In this document: piece after piece, positions 1-8,266 of the stretch
How the letters are laid out: every line of letters begins with the position of its first letter
Position numbering within the stretch: position 1 is the first letter of the stretch
Source of the DNA: Catenulisporales bacterium
GTDB lineage: Bacteria; Actinomycetota; Actinomycetes; Streptomycetales; Catenulisporaceae
DNA length: 43,828 bases
Direction of reading: 5' to 3'
Assembly: GCA_019510485.1 (NCBI GenBank)
Contig: JAEKKI010000155.1
Coordinates: 1 to 43,828 of the forward strand
Program-made: the position numbers and the translations under genes
The notes under the pieces: generated by a model
Databases searched by the model: none
What the model saw: the letters and a program-made list of their open reading frames with translations, nothing else
Told to the model about the DNA's origin: nothing

Positions 1-34
1 AGATACGCCAGTGTCGGCCCGCATCCGTGACATG

Positions 35-66
35 AAGCCCAGGTCGCACGGATGCGACCTGGGCTT
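35..66. terminator. Perfect 14-bp hairpin, probable terminator of an upstream gene
   Basis: Bases 35-48 pair perfectly with 53-66 around a CGGA loop, and TTT-CGT follows. No gene start lies inside it. It probably ends a transcript entering from the left and insulates the gene starting at 87. Confidence 0.7.
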
Positions 67-74
67 TCGTCACC

Positions 75-80
75 TAATCT
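75..80 (+). promoter_or_regulatory. -10 box TAATCT for a leaderless transcript
   Basis: TAATCT ends six bases before the ATG at 87 and no Shine-Dalgarno is present. The expected -35 position falls inside the preceding hairpin and is not recognisable. Confidence 0.4.
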
Positions 81-86
81 GGCCCC

Positions 87-455
87 ATGAGCGGTGGCTA
101 CCGCGTGAAGCGGGTCTACGACGAACCGTCGAGGGTTGACGGGAAGCGGGTTCTGGTGGATCGGCTTTGGCCTCGGGGTGTGAGTAAGGAAGCCGCCGAG
201 CTTGATGGGTGGGCGAAGGATGTGACGCCTTCCGACGAACTGCGGAAGTGGTATCACGACCATCGGGATGAATACTCGGAGTTTGTGGAGCGCTATGACG
301 CTGAGCTGGACGGGGAGTCGCAGCAGCAGGCGCTCGCGGAGCTGCGGGCGTTGGGGGCTGAGCACCGGGTTACGCTGGTCACTGCCGCCAAGGACGTCGA
401 GCGTTCGCATGTGCCGGTGTTGCTGAAGCATCTGGAGCCGCGGGGGCGCGGATGA
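87..455 (+). CDS. DUF488 family protein (YeaO-like)
   Basis: A 122-residue protein matching the DUF488/YeaO family in length and sequence. The N-terminal part has the conserved VKRVYD and VDRLWPRGVSKE stretches, followed by WAKDVTPSDELRKWY. The C-terminal half ends in a beta-alpha unit (VTLVTAAKD) and a short LLKHLE helix. Family members are small soluble cytosolic proteins without an agreed biochemical function. The gene is probably monocistronic: the next gene starts 75 bases downstream behind its own ribosome site. The start is chosen at the first ATG, which sits at leaderless spacing from a -10 box. The family call is firm; the role is unknown. Confidence 0.85.
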   Translation: MSGGYRVKRVYDEPSRVDGKRVLVDRLWPRGVSKEAAELDGWAKDVTPSDELRKWYHDHRDEYSEFVERYDAELDGESQQQALAELRALGAEHRVTLVTAAKDVERSHVPVLLKHLEPRGRG

Positions 456-530
456 GGGTGGCGGCAGGGCGTAGGGGGCGCGCGTCGGGAAGTTAGAGCC
501 CTGCGGTACAACGGTGGCCGGAGGGAAGCG

Positions 531-971
531 ATGAGATTCCAGACGCAGGTCGATGTCGATGCCGATACCGAGACCGTGTGGCGGGTCCTGATCGACGTGG
601 AGGCGTGGCCGAAGTGGACTGCCTCCATGACCTCGGTGCAGCGGCTTCAAAGCGGCGAGTTCGGGGTTGGCAGCAGTGCGAGGGTTGTGCAGCCGAAGTT
701 GAAGGCGGCCGTCTATACCGTCACCGAGTGTGAGGTGGGGCGGTCGTTCACCTGGGAGACGAAGGCGGCTGGGGTTACAGTGCGCGCCGGCCATCTGATC
801 GAGGATCTTGGCCAGGGCAAAGCGCGGGTCACGCTCAGCATCGAGCAGTCGGGGCTGTTGAGCGGGATCGTCGACATGCTGTTCGGTAAGCGGACGCGGC
901 AGTACGTCGCCATGGAGACCCGAGGGCTGAAGAACGCGGCTGAGGCGCTGGCGGCGGGTACCGACAGCTAA
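531..971 (+). CDS. SRPBCC (START-like) family protein
   Basis: A 146-residue single-domain protein with the polyketide cyclase/dehydrase type of helix-grip fold. The opening strand FQTQVDVDADTETVWRVL leads into the DVEAWPKW turn typical of the superfamily, then strands through to a long C-terminal helix containing GLKNAAEALA. Such proteins bind hydrophobic ligands in an internal cavity, but the ligand cannot be read from sequence. The ATG at 531 is preceded by GGAGGGAAGC, a good ribosome site. The gene converges on the HTH regulator, leaving only five bases between stop codons. No signal peptide or membrane segment is visible. Confidence 0.8.
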   Translation: MRFQTQVDVDADTETVWRVLIDVEAWPKWTASMTSVQRLQSGEFGVGSSARVVQPKLKAAVYTVTECEVGRSFTWETKAAGVTVRAGHLIEDLGQGKARVTLSIEQSGLLSGIVDMLFGKRTRQYVAMETRGLKNAAEALAAGTDS

Positions 972-976
972 ACACC

Positions 977-2182
977 TCAGTTCACCTGGGCCGTTTCGTC
1001 CGGCAGCCAGCTGTTCGAGCCGATGTCGTAGTAATACAGCGGACGTCCCTTGGCCCCGCTGGTCTGGAACGGCCGGCCGTGGTCGTCGATCCGCACCGTT
1101 CCGCTGCGGTCGCCGCTGCTCCAGTCCAGTTCCAGGTACCAGCTGACGTTCGCGGACGCGGCGTGTGCGTAGACCGTCAGCACCTGCGGGTCGGTCTTCG
1201 ACACCTTGAAGGGGAAGTCCACTGCGGGAACCACCGTGTCGCCCTGTTCCCCGGCCTTGGGGTGGGCGAGCGGGCGGTTGGCGTCCAGGTCCACGGCGAA
1301 CGACGCGGGTACGATCCCGCCCCCGCACCCGGACGCCATGGAGTACGCCGACCACGGCAATGGCGCCGCCTTGCTGACGGTCCGTATGTGCAGTCCGTGC
1401 AGCACCACAGTGTCAGAAGACGTACCTTGCACCGCCAGCTCGATCTTCATCGTCCCGGCCGGTACGGCGCCGAGCGCCCGGGCCCAGCCGCGCGCGTCCT
1501 GCTCGGGCGGCGGCGGGGGGACTTCACCCGGCTTCCGGTTGAGCAGGTACCACTGATTGCACTTGTCCTCCCACTCATATGGGCGGATGGCTACGGAGAT
1601 CGGCGCGGGGAGGGAAGGGGTGGCAGAAGGGGTGGCAGAAGGGGTGGCAGAGGGAGTGGTTGAAGGAGAAGGAGAAGAAGGAGTAGGAGAAGAAGTGCTG
1701 GAGGAACCAGCAGCCGCCACCGGCGACGGCCGAGGGCTGGAACCAGTGGAGGCGAAAGCGAACCCCGCCACCGCCGCACCGATCCCCAACACGCCAACCG
1801 CCGCGATCGCCGGAAGCAGCACGGATCGACGAGGCTTCGCAAACGGCGCGGCATCCTCCGGAACCTCGACCGGAGGCGACGCAACCGCCTCCTCCGACAG
1901 AAGCGGAAGCGAGGCAACCACCTCAGCACCCGCAGAAGAACGAGCCTCCCCCGCCGCCATCCACAGCCGGTACAGCTCCGCCATCTCCGCCGCCGTGGCC
2001 CCGCACAGCCGCGCGAACTTCTCGATCGTCGCGTACTCCGGCGGCACGGACTCCCCGCGCACATACCGGTGCAGCGTCGACGTCCCGACGTGCAACCGCC
2101 GGGCCAGGACCCCGTAGCTGAGCCCGGAACGCTCCTTCAGCGCCCCCAGCAAAGCGGCGAAACCATCCGTCCCCGAACCCAC
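977..2182 (-). CDS. Membrane-anchored helix-turn-helix protein with extracytoplasmic domain
   Basis: About 401 residues. The N-terminus is an HTH of the Actinobacterial HTH_31 type (FAALLGALKERSG, then LARRLHVGTSTLHRYVRGES). It is followed by one hydrophobic segment (LLPAIAAVGVLGIGAAVAG), a Ser/Thr/Pro linker with repeated SATP units, and a roughly 180-residue C-terminal domain predicted outside the membrane. The layout suggests a one-component regulator that could sense an envelope signal and bind DNA directly; this is inference. I chose GTG at 2182 because GGGAGGT lies six bases upstream. ATG at 2215 would add 11 residues. It is divergent from a lipoprotein gene that is a plausible target or partner. 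The ligand and family of the outer domain are not recognised. Confidence 0.75.
   Translation of the reverse strand: MGSGTDGFAALLGALKERSGLSYGVLARRLHVGTSTLHRYVRGESVPPEYATIEKFARLCGATAAEMAELYRLWMAAGEARSSAGAEVVASLPLLSEEAVASPPVEVPEDAAPFAKPRRSVLLPAIAAVGVLGIGAAVAGFAFASTGSSPRPSPVAAAGSSSTSSPTPSSPSPSTTPSATPSATPSATPSLPAPISVAIRPYEWEDKCNQWYLLNRKPGEVPPPPPEQDARGWARALGAVPAGTMKIELAVQGTSSDTVVLHGLHIRTVSKAAPLPWSAYSMASGCGGGIVPASFAVDLDANRPLAHPKAGEQGDTVVPAVDFPFKVSKTDPQVLTVYAHAASANVSWYLELDWSSGDRSGTVRIDDHGRPFQTSGAKGRPLYYYDIGSNSWLPDETAQVN
1617..1652. repeat. 12-bp tandem repeat, three copies, in the HTH-protein linker
   Basis: The unit GGGGTGGCAGAA is repeated three times, the last copy slightly changed, and is followed by GGAGAA-rich sequence. 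It encodes SATP repeats of the flexible linker on the minus strand. Confidence 0.8.
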
Positions 2183-2322
2183 CCGGCCACCTCCCGTCCC
2201 GGATCGGCGTCCCATCCCACGCGCTAATCCGCAGCTCATGCTACGGGAATCCGTCCCAGCCGCGGCAAACCCTTGTCCCACCCCCGATGGACCCCGCTCC
2301 GGAACGGACAAGCTTCGGAGCC

Positions 2323-3081
2323 ATGACGAACCGAACCGCATCGCACACCAAGACCGTCCTCGCCGCCGCGCTCACCGCCGCCGTCCTCGCCGGGTTGAGC
2401 GCGTGTGGCAGCGACAAGCCGTCGGCCGCCGCCAACGGAGCGAACCCGGCTGCCGGCATCAGCACGCCGGCCGTCGGCGCCCCGAGCACGAACCAGTCGA
2501 ACCCGTCGAACCCGTCGAACGCGTCGACCCCGTCCCAGCCCTCCGCCGCCACGCCAACGAACAGCACCACAGCGAGCCAGAATCAGCCCCCGGCGACCCC
2601 GAAGCCCACCACCAAGCCGACCCCCGCAAAGACCACCAAGCCAACCTCCACCCTCCCCACCGACTGCACCGCCACCCAACTCAAAGCCACCGTCACCGCC
2701 CTGACCCGCCCGAACAACCACGTCCTCCTCACCGTCACCAACACCGGCAAGACCCCATGCAACCTGTACTACTACCCCGCCCTCCGCTTCGACTCCGACC
2801 AGCAATCCGTCACCCCAGCCATAGAAGACAGCAAGCCCCAATCCGTAGTCACCATCACCCCCGGAGCCTCCGCCTACGCCGCCATCGGCACCTCGGCGGC
2901 CGACGGCTCCGGCGGCGCGGGCAAGGTCGAGAAGCAGGTCGAAGTGTTCCTAGAGACGAAGGACCAGTCCGGCTCCCTCCCCGGCTCCCTGACCCTGCCG
3001 CTGCCCGCGAACACCTACGTCGACGACAAGGCGTTCGTCACCTACTGGCAGTCTGACCTGCAGAGCGCCATCGCCTGGTGA
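2323..3081 (+). CDS. Lipoprotein with C-terminal DUF4232 domain
   Basis: A 252-residue exported lipoprotein. Residues 1-28 form a lipoprotein signal peptide with lipobox LSAC, so Cys28 would be the lipidated residue. A long Ser/Asn/Pro/Thr-rich spacer follows, including an SNPSNPSNA repeat, then Thr/Lys/Pro-rich sequence up to about residue 110. The C-terminal 140 residues match the DUF4232 type: CTATQLKATV, LTVTNTGKTPCNLYYYPALRF, and a final strand near VTYWQSD. Two Cys in this domain may form a disulfide. The ATG at 2323 keeps the signal peptide compact, and GGAG lies just upstream. The domain function is unknown; the protein probably sits on the outer face of the membrane. Confidence 0.85.
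   Translation: MTNRTASHTKTVLAAALTAAVLAGLSACGSDKPSAAANGANPAAGISTPAVGAPSTNQSNPSNPSNASTPSQPSAATPTNSTTASQNQPPATPKPTTKPTPAKTTKPTSTLPTDCTATQLKATVTALTRPNNHVLLTVTNTGKTPCNLYYYPALRFDSDQQSVTPAIEDSKPQSVVTITPGASAYAAIGTSAADGSGGAGKVEKQVEVFLETKDQSGSLPGSLTLPLPANTYVDDKAFVTYWQSDLQSAIAW
2497..2523. repeat. 9-bp tandem repeat, three copies, in the lipoprotein spacer
   Basis: TCGAACCCG occurs twice, then once as TCGAACGCG. It encodes Ser-Asn-Pro units of the spacer between lipobox and DUF4232 domain. Confidence 0.8.
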
Positions 3082-3136
3082 CCATCACAGCGGCCGCACC
3101 ACCAGCGCCGCCCACAACTTCATCTACACAGAGCAC

Positions 3137-3142
3137 TACCGT
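3137..3142 (+). promoter_or_regulatory. -10 box TACCGT for a leaderless tmk transcript
   Basis: TACCGT ends six bases before the ATG at 3149. No Shine-Dalgarno is visible and no clear -35 is seen. Confidence 0.4.
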
Positions 3143-3148
3143 GGAATC

Positions 3149-5923
3149 ATGGAGTCACACCCGCCCGGGGTCCGCGCCGCCCTCGCCATCCCCGACTTCC
3201 GCCGGCTCTGGACCGCACTGTCGCTGTCCAGCCTCGGGGACTGGCTGGGCCTGCTCGCGCAGTCCTCGCTGGCGGTATCGCTAGCCGGCAACGGCTACGC
3301 GGGCCGCTCCTACGCGGTCGCCGGAGTCTTCGTCCTCCGCCTGGTCCCGGCCATCCTGTTCGGGCCGATCGCCGGGGTGGCGGCCGATCGGCTGGACCGG
3401 CGGTTGACCATGGTGGCCGGGGACGGCACGCGGTGTCTGCTGTTCATCTCGATCCCGCTCGTCGGGACGCTGTGGTGGCTGCTGGCCGCGACGTTCCTGA
3501 TCGAGATCGCCGCGATGTTCTGGATCCCGGCCAAGGAGGCCACGGTCCCGAACCTGGTGCCGCCGCGGCTGCTGGAGTCGGCGAATCAGATCTCGCTGCT
3601 CACCGCCTACGGCACCGCGCCGCTGGCCGCCGGCGTCTTCACCGGGTTGGCGCTGGTGACGCGGGCCCTGGCCGGGCACTGGGCCTTCCTCGCCGCCAAC
3701 CCCGTCGACCTGGCGCTCTACTTCGACGCCCTGACCTTCCTGTTCTCCGCCTTGACCATCGCGCGGCTGAAGAGCATCCCGGCCAGTTCGGCCACCGAGC
3801 GCGCGGCGCGGCGGCAGCACCGCGCCGACAACCGCTCGGTGCTGCGCACGCTGCTCGACGGCTGGCGCTACCTGGCCGCCGACAACCACATCCGGGGCGT
3901 CATCATCGGCACCACCGGGGCGTTCGCGGCCGGCGGCGCGGTGGTCGGGCTGGCCCGCACCTACGTCGACGACCTGGGCGCCGGCCAGGCCGCCTACGGC
4001 GTGCTGTTCGGTGCGGTGTTCCTGGGCCTGGCCGCCGGGATGGCGACCGGATCGCGGGTATGGGCCGGGGTGGCGCGCGAGCACCTGTTCGGCGCCGTGA
4101 TCTGCGGCGCGGGAATGATGCTGTGCGCGTTCGCGCTGGTGCCGAGCCTGTTGGTGGGTCTGCTGTGCGCGCTGGTCGTGGGCTTCCTCGGCGGCACGGC
4201 GTGGATCATCGGGCAGACCATGCTCGGCCGGGAGGTCGCCGACGAGCTGCGCGGCCGGACCTTCGCCTTCGTCCAGTCGCTGATCCGGGTGACGCTGGTG
4301 CTGATCCTGGCGGCGGCCCCGGCGGTGGCCGGCACGGTCGGCTCGCTCACGCTCCGGTTCCCGGGCCCGGTGTCGATCACCTACGGTGGAGCCGCGATCA
4401 CACTTTTCGGCGCCGGGCTGCTGGCCGCGGGCGTCGGGTGGGTGGCGTACAGGATGATGGACGACGTGCCAGGGAAATCGTTGCGGAACGAACTGCGGGC
4501 GGCGCTCAAGCGCACCGCCTCGTCGACGCGCGCCATGATCGGCGGGTCCGGGGCCGGGAACGGGACGGCGGCGAGGCCGGGAGCAGACACGAACGCCGCT
4601 CCGGACCTGCCTCCCGACGCCGGATCGCCGGATCGCATCTACCCCGGCACCTTCATCTCCTTCGAGGGCGGCGACGGCAGCGGCAAGTCGACCCAGCTCG
4701 CCGCGCTCGCCGACTGGCTGCGCGGCCGCGGCCACGAGGTGGTGGTCACCCGCGAGCCCGGCGGCACCCCGCTGGGCACCAAGCTGCGGGAGATCGTGCT
4801 GGACGCCCGCAACGCCGGCTCCATCTCCCCACGCGCCGAGGCCCTGCTGTACGCCGCCGACCGCGCCGACCACGTGGAGCGCGTGGTCCGCCCGGCGCTG
4901 GCCCGCGGCGCGGTCGTCCTCACCGATCGCTACCTCGACTCCTCCCTCGCCTACCAGGGCGCCGGGCGCGCGCTGTCCCCGCGCGAGGTGGAGCGGCTGT
5001 CGCGCTGGGCGACGCAGGGCCTGATGCCGGACGTCACGATCCTGCTGGACCTGGACCCGGTCACCGCCGCCACCCGCCGCACCGGTCCGGCCGACCGGCT
5101 GGAGCTGGAGTCGGTGGAGTTCCACCGCCGCGTCCGCGACCGTTACCTGGAGCTGGCCGCCGCCGACCCGCAGCGGTTCGTGGTGATCGACGCCGCCGAG
5201 CCGGTCGAGCAGATCACCGGCCGGATCCGGGCCCGGCTGGAGACCCGGGTCCACCTGTCGCAGCGGGAGCGGGACGAGGCCGCCGCGCGTCAGGAGGCTG
5301 AGGCGGCCATGCTGGCCCGGGCGCGGGTCGATCAGCTGGCGCAGTTGTCGGAGGAGGAACAGCGGCAGGCCATCGCCGATACCGAGCGGCTGGAGCGGGA
5401 GCGCGCCGAGCAGGCGGCCCGTGAGGTGACGCAGCAGGCACTCCTGCAGCGGCTCGAACAGGACGCGGCGCGCATCGAGCGGGAGGCGGCGGAGCGGGCC
5501 CGGCGGGCCGCGGAACAGGATCTGGCCTCGAACATCGCGCAGGCCGACAAGTCGGCGGCCTCGCCGGAGCAGATCGCCGCCGCCGCGCGGTCCGCTGCTC
5601 AGGCGCAAGCCCAAGCGCGAGCACGAGCTGAGGCGCAGGCCCGGGCACAAGCCGAGGCGCAGACAAGAGCTCAAGCCGAGGCCCAGGCCCGACTCCGAAC
5701 CCAAGCCCAAGCCCTCACCCAACCGCAGACAAAGATCCAAGCCGAAGCCGTGGACCTGGCAGCGCCGACCGCACGCAGCGAGTGGGAAGTCCCGGACTAC
5801 ATCGCCGAGCCAGAGCTCGACGACACCGACGACATCGACAGTTCCGAGGCCTTATCGCTGACCGACGAGCTCCTCGGCGCCCGACGTCAGCCCCGGCCGC
5901 GTAGCCCCCGGGAGGACTCGTGA
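3149..5923 (+). CDS. tmk: dTMP kinase fused to an N-terminal MFS-like membrane domain and a C-terminal coiled coil
   Basis: A 924-residue three-part protein. Residues 1 to about 445 form an MFS-type domain with some ten to twelve hydrophobic segments. After a Gly/Ala-rich linker, about 497-700 form a complete thymidylate kinase: P-loop GGDGSGKST (Lys513), TREPGGTPLG, DRY at 593-595, and a short lid RTGPADR. This part phosphorylates dTMP to dTDP. From about 700 the chain becomes Glu/Arg/Ala/Gln-rich coiled coil with long AQAQARA-type repeats, ending in an acidic tail. An ordinary Tmk is about 210 residues. The same fusion occurs in Streptomyces next to holB, so it is a lineage trait rather than an assembly error. 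The stop overlaps the holB start by four bases. What the membrane part transports, if anything, is unknown. Confidence 0.93.
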   Translation: MESHPPGVRAALAIPDFRRLWTALSLSSLGDWLGLLAQSSLAVSLAGNGYAGRSYAVAGVFVLRLVPAILFGPIAGVAADRLDRRLTMVAGDGTRCLLFISIPLVGTLWWLLAATFLIEIAAMFWIPAKEATVPNLVPPRLLESANQISLLTAYGTAPLAAGVFTGLALVTRALAGHWAFLAANPVDLALYFDALTFLFSALTIARLKSIPASSATERAARRQHRADNRSVLRTLLDGWRYLAADNHIRGVIIGTTGAFAAGGAVVGLARTYVDDLGAGQAAYGVLFGAVFLGLAAGMATGSRVWAGVAREHLFGAVICGAGMMLCAFALVPSLLVGLLCALVVGFLGGTAWIIGQTMLGREVADELRGRTFAFVQSLIRVTLVLILAAAPAVAGTVGSLTLRFPGPVSITYGGAAITLFGAGLLAAGVGWVAYRMMDDVPGKSLRNELRAALKRTASSTRAMIGGSGAGNGTAARPGADTNAAPDLPPDAGSPDRIYPGTFISFEGGDGSGKSTQLAALADWLRGRGHEVVVTREPGGTPLGTKLREIVLDARNAGSISPRAEALLYAADRADHVERVVRPALARGAVVLTDRYLDSSLAYQGAGRALSPREVERLSRWATQGLMPDVTILLDLDPVTAATRRTGPADRLELESVEFHRRVRDRYLELAAADPQRFVVIDAAEPVEQITGRIRARLETRVHLSQRERDEAAARQEAEAAMLARARVDQLAQLSEEEQRQAIADTERLERERAEQAAREVTQQALLQRLEQDAARIEREAAERARRAAEQDLASNIAQADKSAASPEQIAAAARSAAQAQAQARARAEAQARAQAEAQTRAQAEAQARLRTQAQALTQPQTKIQAEAVDLAAPTARSEWEVPDYIAEPELDDTDDIDSSEALSLTDELLGARRQPRPRSPREDS
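5580..5745. repeat. Degenerate Ala/Gln/Arg-coding repeats in the tmk tail
   Basis: Imperfect repeats of GAGGCGCAGGCC-like units encode alternating Ala-Gln and Ala-Arg pairs of the coiled-coil tail. Copies vary at third positions, suggesting an old expansion under protein-level selection. Confidence 0.55.
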
Positions 5924-7119
5924 CCAGCGGCGCGGACCGGGACACCCGCGTATTCGCGCCCTACGGCGTCTGGGCCGATCTCGTCGGCCAGGACCACATC
6001 ACCACCGACCTGATCCAAGCCGCGCTCGGCCGGGGGATGACGCACGCCTGGCTGCTCACCGGGCCGCCGGGTTCGGGCCGCTCGACGGCGGCCCGCGCCT
6101 TCGCGGCGGCCCTGCAGTGCACGACCCCGGGCGAGCCGGGCTGCGGCCACTGCCTGGGCTGCCGCACCGTCCTCGACGGCACCCACCCGGACGTGCTGCA
6201 ACTGGCCACCGACCAGCTGTCGATCGGTGTGGCCGACACCCGCGGCCTGGTGCGCCGCTCGTCGATGACGCCGTCCTCGGGCCGCTGGCAGGTGCTGCTG
6301 ATCGAGGACGCCGACCGGCTCACCGAGGCGGCCGGCAACGTGCTGCTGAAGGCCGTCGAGGAGCCCTCGCCGCGCACCGTGTGGATCCTGTGCGCCCCGG
6401 GTCGCGACGACATGCTGCCCACGATCCGCTCCCGCTGCCGCCACCTGCTGCTGCGCACGCCGCCGTCGTCAGCCGTGGCCGAGATCCTGGTGCGCCGCGA
6501 CGGCGTGGACCCGATTCGTGCCCGCGAGGCCGCACGCGCCGCGCAGGGTCACATCGGCCGCGCCAAGCGTCTGGCCACCGACGACGAGGCACGCGCCAAG
6601 CGGGCGGAGGTGCTGGCGCTGCCGTCGTCGCTCACGGACATCGGCTCCGCGCTGGCGGCGGCGCAGAAGCTGGTCGACGCCACGATCTCCGAGGCGAAGC
6701 GCACCGCCGAAGACCGCGACGCGCACGAGACCGCGGACATGCGGCTCGCTCTGGGCTACCAGGAAGGCTCGCGCAGAGCGATTCCGGGCGCGGCCGGCGC
6801 GTTGAAAGACCTGGAGACGCGCCAGAAGAAGCGCGGCACCCGCATGCAGCGCGACGCCCTGGACCTGGCCCTGGTCGATCTCGCGGCCTTCTACCGGGAC
6901 GTGCTCGCGGTCCAGCTCGGCGCGCTCGGCGGTCCGAACGGCGACGTGACCGAACCGATCCACGACGACCAGTACGCCGCGGTGCGCAAGATCGCCGCGG
7001 CCAGTACGCCGGAAACCACGCTGCGGCGGATCGAGGCGGTGCTGGAGTGCCGGAAGGCGGTGGAGCGCAATGTGGCTCCATTGTTGGCGGTGGAGGCGAT
7101 GGCGGTGAGTTTGCGGTAG
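5920..7119 (+). CDS. holB: DNA polymerase III delta-prime subunit (clamp loader)
   Basis: A 399-residue AAA+ clamp-loader subunit that helps load the beta clamp onto primed DNA. It starts at GTG 5920, whose GTGA overlaps the tmk stop, so translation is probably coupled. The degenerate P-loop GPPGSGRST has Arg54 where ATPases have Lys, as expected for a delta-prime subunit that does not hydrolyse ATP. A zinc module follows, with Cys at 67, 75, 78 and 81 (CGHCLGC). LLIEDADRLTEAAGNVLLKAVEEP is shortened here to its core: IEDAD, then LLKAVEEP. The sensor-like SRCRH lies near residue 170. The C-terminal collar half is helical. Adjacency to tmk is typical of many bacteria and supports the call. Confidence 0.93.
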   Translation: MTSGADRDTRVFAPYGVWADLVGQDHITTDLIQAALGRGMTHAWLLTGPPGSGRSTAARAFAAALQCTTPGEPGCGHCLGCRTVLDGTHPDVLQLATDQLSIGVADTRGLVRRSSMTPSSGRWQVLLIEDADRLTEAAGNVLLKAVEEPSPRTVWILCAPGRDDMLPTIRSRCRHLLLRTPPSSAVAEILVRRDGVDPIRAREAARAAQGHIGRAKRLATDDEARAKRAEVLALPSSLTDIGSALAAAQKLVDATISEAKRTAEDRDAHETADMRLALGYQEGSRRAIPGAAGALKDLETRQKKRGTRMQRDALDLALVDLAAFYRDVLAVQLGALGGPNGDVTEPIHDDQYAAVRKIAAASTPETTLRRIEAVLECRKAVERNVAPLLAVEAMAVSLR

Positions 7120-7201
7120 GGGCGGCTGCCAGCAAGCCTCTGATACCGCGTCGTTGTCACGCCGGCGTAGAACTCGACGTCGGTGTAGAGCGGCGGCCTG
7201 C

Positions 7202-8185
7202 CTATACCGCCACCCGCCAAGGCCGCACCGCCGCCACCGGCGTCGCCTCCCGCGCAGCCCGCTCGCGGTGCTCCTTCGGACTGATCCCGCGCACCCGCTT
7301 GAACGCGGCGCTCAACGCGAAGGCGCTGCCGTAGCCGACCTGTTCGGCCACCGACGCGATGGTCGCCGAGGGATCGCGCAACAGGTCGGCGCACAAGGCC
7401 AGCCGCCAGTTCGCCAGATAGGACATCGGCGGCTCGCCGACCTCACTCGTGAAGCGCCGCGCCAAGGCCGCCCGCGACACGTGCGCGGCGTCGGCGAGCT
7501 CTGCGACGGTCCACGGATGCGCCGGATCGTCGTGCATCAGCCGCAGCGCCGTTCCGACCACCGGATCGTCCTGCGCGCGATACCACGCCGGCGTCTGCAC
7601 GTCGGGCCGCCCCAGCCACGTACGCAGCGCCACCACGGTCAGCAGGTCCAGCAGCCGGTCCAGCACCGCGTCCTGGCCCGGCGCGTCGCGCGCGACCTCG
7701 GCGGCCAGTAGCGGGATCAGCGGTGTGTCACATTCGCCGTTGCGCAGCACAGCCAGCGGCGGCAGCGCGGACAACAGCGGCGCGCAGATCTCGCTGAGAA
7801 CTTGGTAGGTGCCGGTCACCAGGACCGTGGAGCCATGCGGTGCATTGCCCCAACTGCGCGTCCCCAGCATGCGCAGGTCGCCCAGATCCTCGCCAGACGG
7901 CGTGGTACACCGCTGTCCCGGATGGATCACCGCTTGCGGCTCCGTCGCCGGATCATCAGCGAACACATACGCATCCGGCCCGCGCAGTACAGCCAGATCG
8001 CCGGTACGCAGCTCGGTCGGCGGCTCGGAACCGGGGATCACCCACGCCGTTCCTGAGATCACCGCCACCAGCGTCAACGGGGCCTGATCCTGCACCCGCA
8101 GCGACCACGGCGGAGTCAGCTGCGAACGCAGCAGAAACGCCCCTTCGGCGCGCGGTCCGTTCAGCAGCCCGGCTAGCACATCCAT
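7202..8185 (-). CDS. AraC-family transcriptional regulator with N-terminal cupin domain
   Basis: About 327 residues. The N-terminal 180 residues resemble the AraC-binding cupin_6 type (MDVLAGLLNGPRAEGAFLLRS, then PGQRCTTP). The C-terminal 100 residues carry a full double HTH: VAELADAAHVSRAALARRF, then GEPPMSYLANWRL and IASVAEQVGYGSAFALSAAFKR. It is divergent from an NmrA-like dehydrogenase gene with an 81-base shared promoter region, and AraC regulators in this layout usually control that neighbour (inference). ATG 8185 is preceded directly by GGAGG, too close for a good ribosome site. Either the transcript is leaderless (TACCGT box) or translation starts at the GTG six bases downstream (8179), which has ideal spacing. 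Confidence 0.87.
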   Translation of the reverse strand: MDVLAGLLNGPRAEGAFLLRSQLTPPWSLRVQDQAPLTLVAVISGTAWVIPGSEPPTELRTGDLAVLRGPDAYVFADDPATEPQAVIHPGQRCTTPSGEDLGDLRMLGTRSWGNAPHGSTVLVTGTYQVLSEICAPLLSALPPLAVLRNGECDTPLIPLLAAEVARDAPGQDAVLDRLLDLLTVVALRTWLGRPDVQTPAWYRAQDDPVVGTALRLMHDDPAHPWTVAELADAAHVSRAALARRFTSEVGEPPMSYLANWRLALCADLLRDPSATIASVAEQVGYGSAFALSAAFKRVRGISPKEHRERAAREATPVAAVRPWRVAV

Positions 8186-8191
8186 GCCTCC

Positions 8192-8197
8192 ACGGTA
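8192..8197 (-). promoter_or_regulatory. -10 box TACCGT for the AraC regulator gene
   Basis: On the minus strand TACCGT ends six bases before ATG 8185. This competes with a ribosome-site reading for GTG 8179, because GGAGG sits between box and ATG. Confidence 0.35.
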
Positions 8198-8266
8198 GAC
8201 GCTCGCGTATGGATGTGTGGACTCTGAACCATTCTGCATCTCATCCACGACGGCTGTACTAGAGCC

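Noticed and set aside
3281-5740. Long open frame on the minus strand opposite tmk
   Set aside because: It is Arg/Gly/Gln-rich with no domain, and antisense open frames of this size are expected at this GC content. The plus-strand protein is clearly real.
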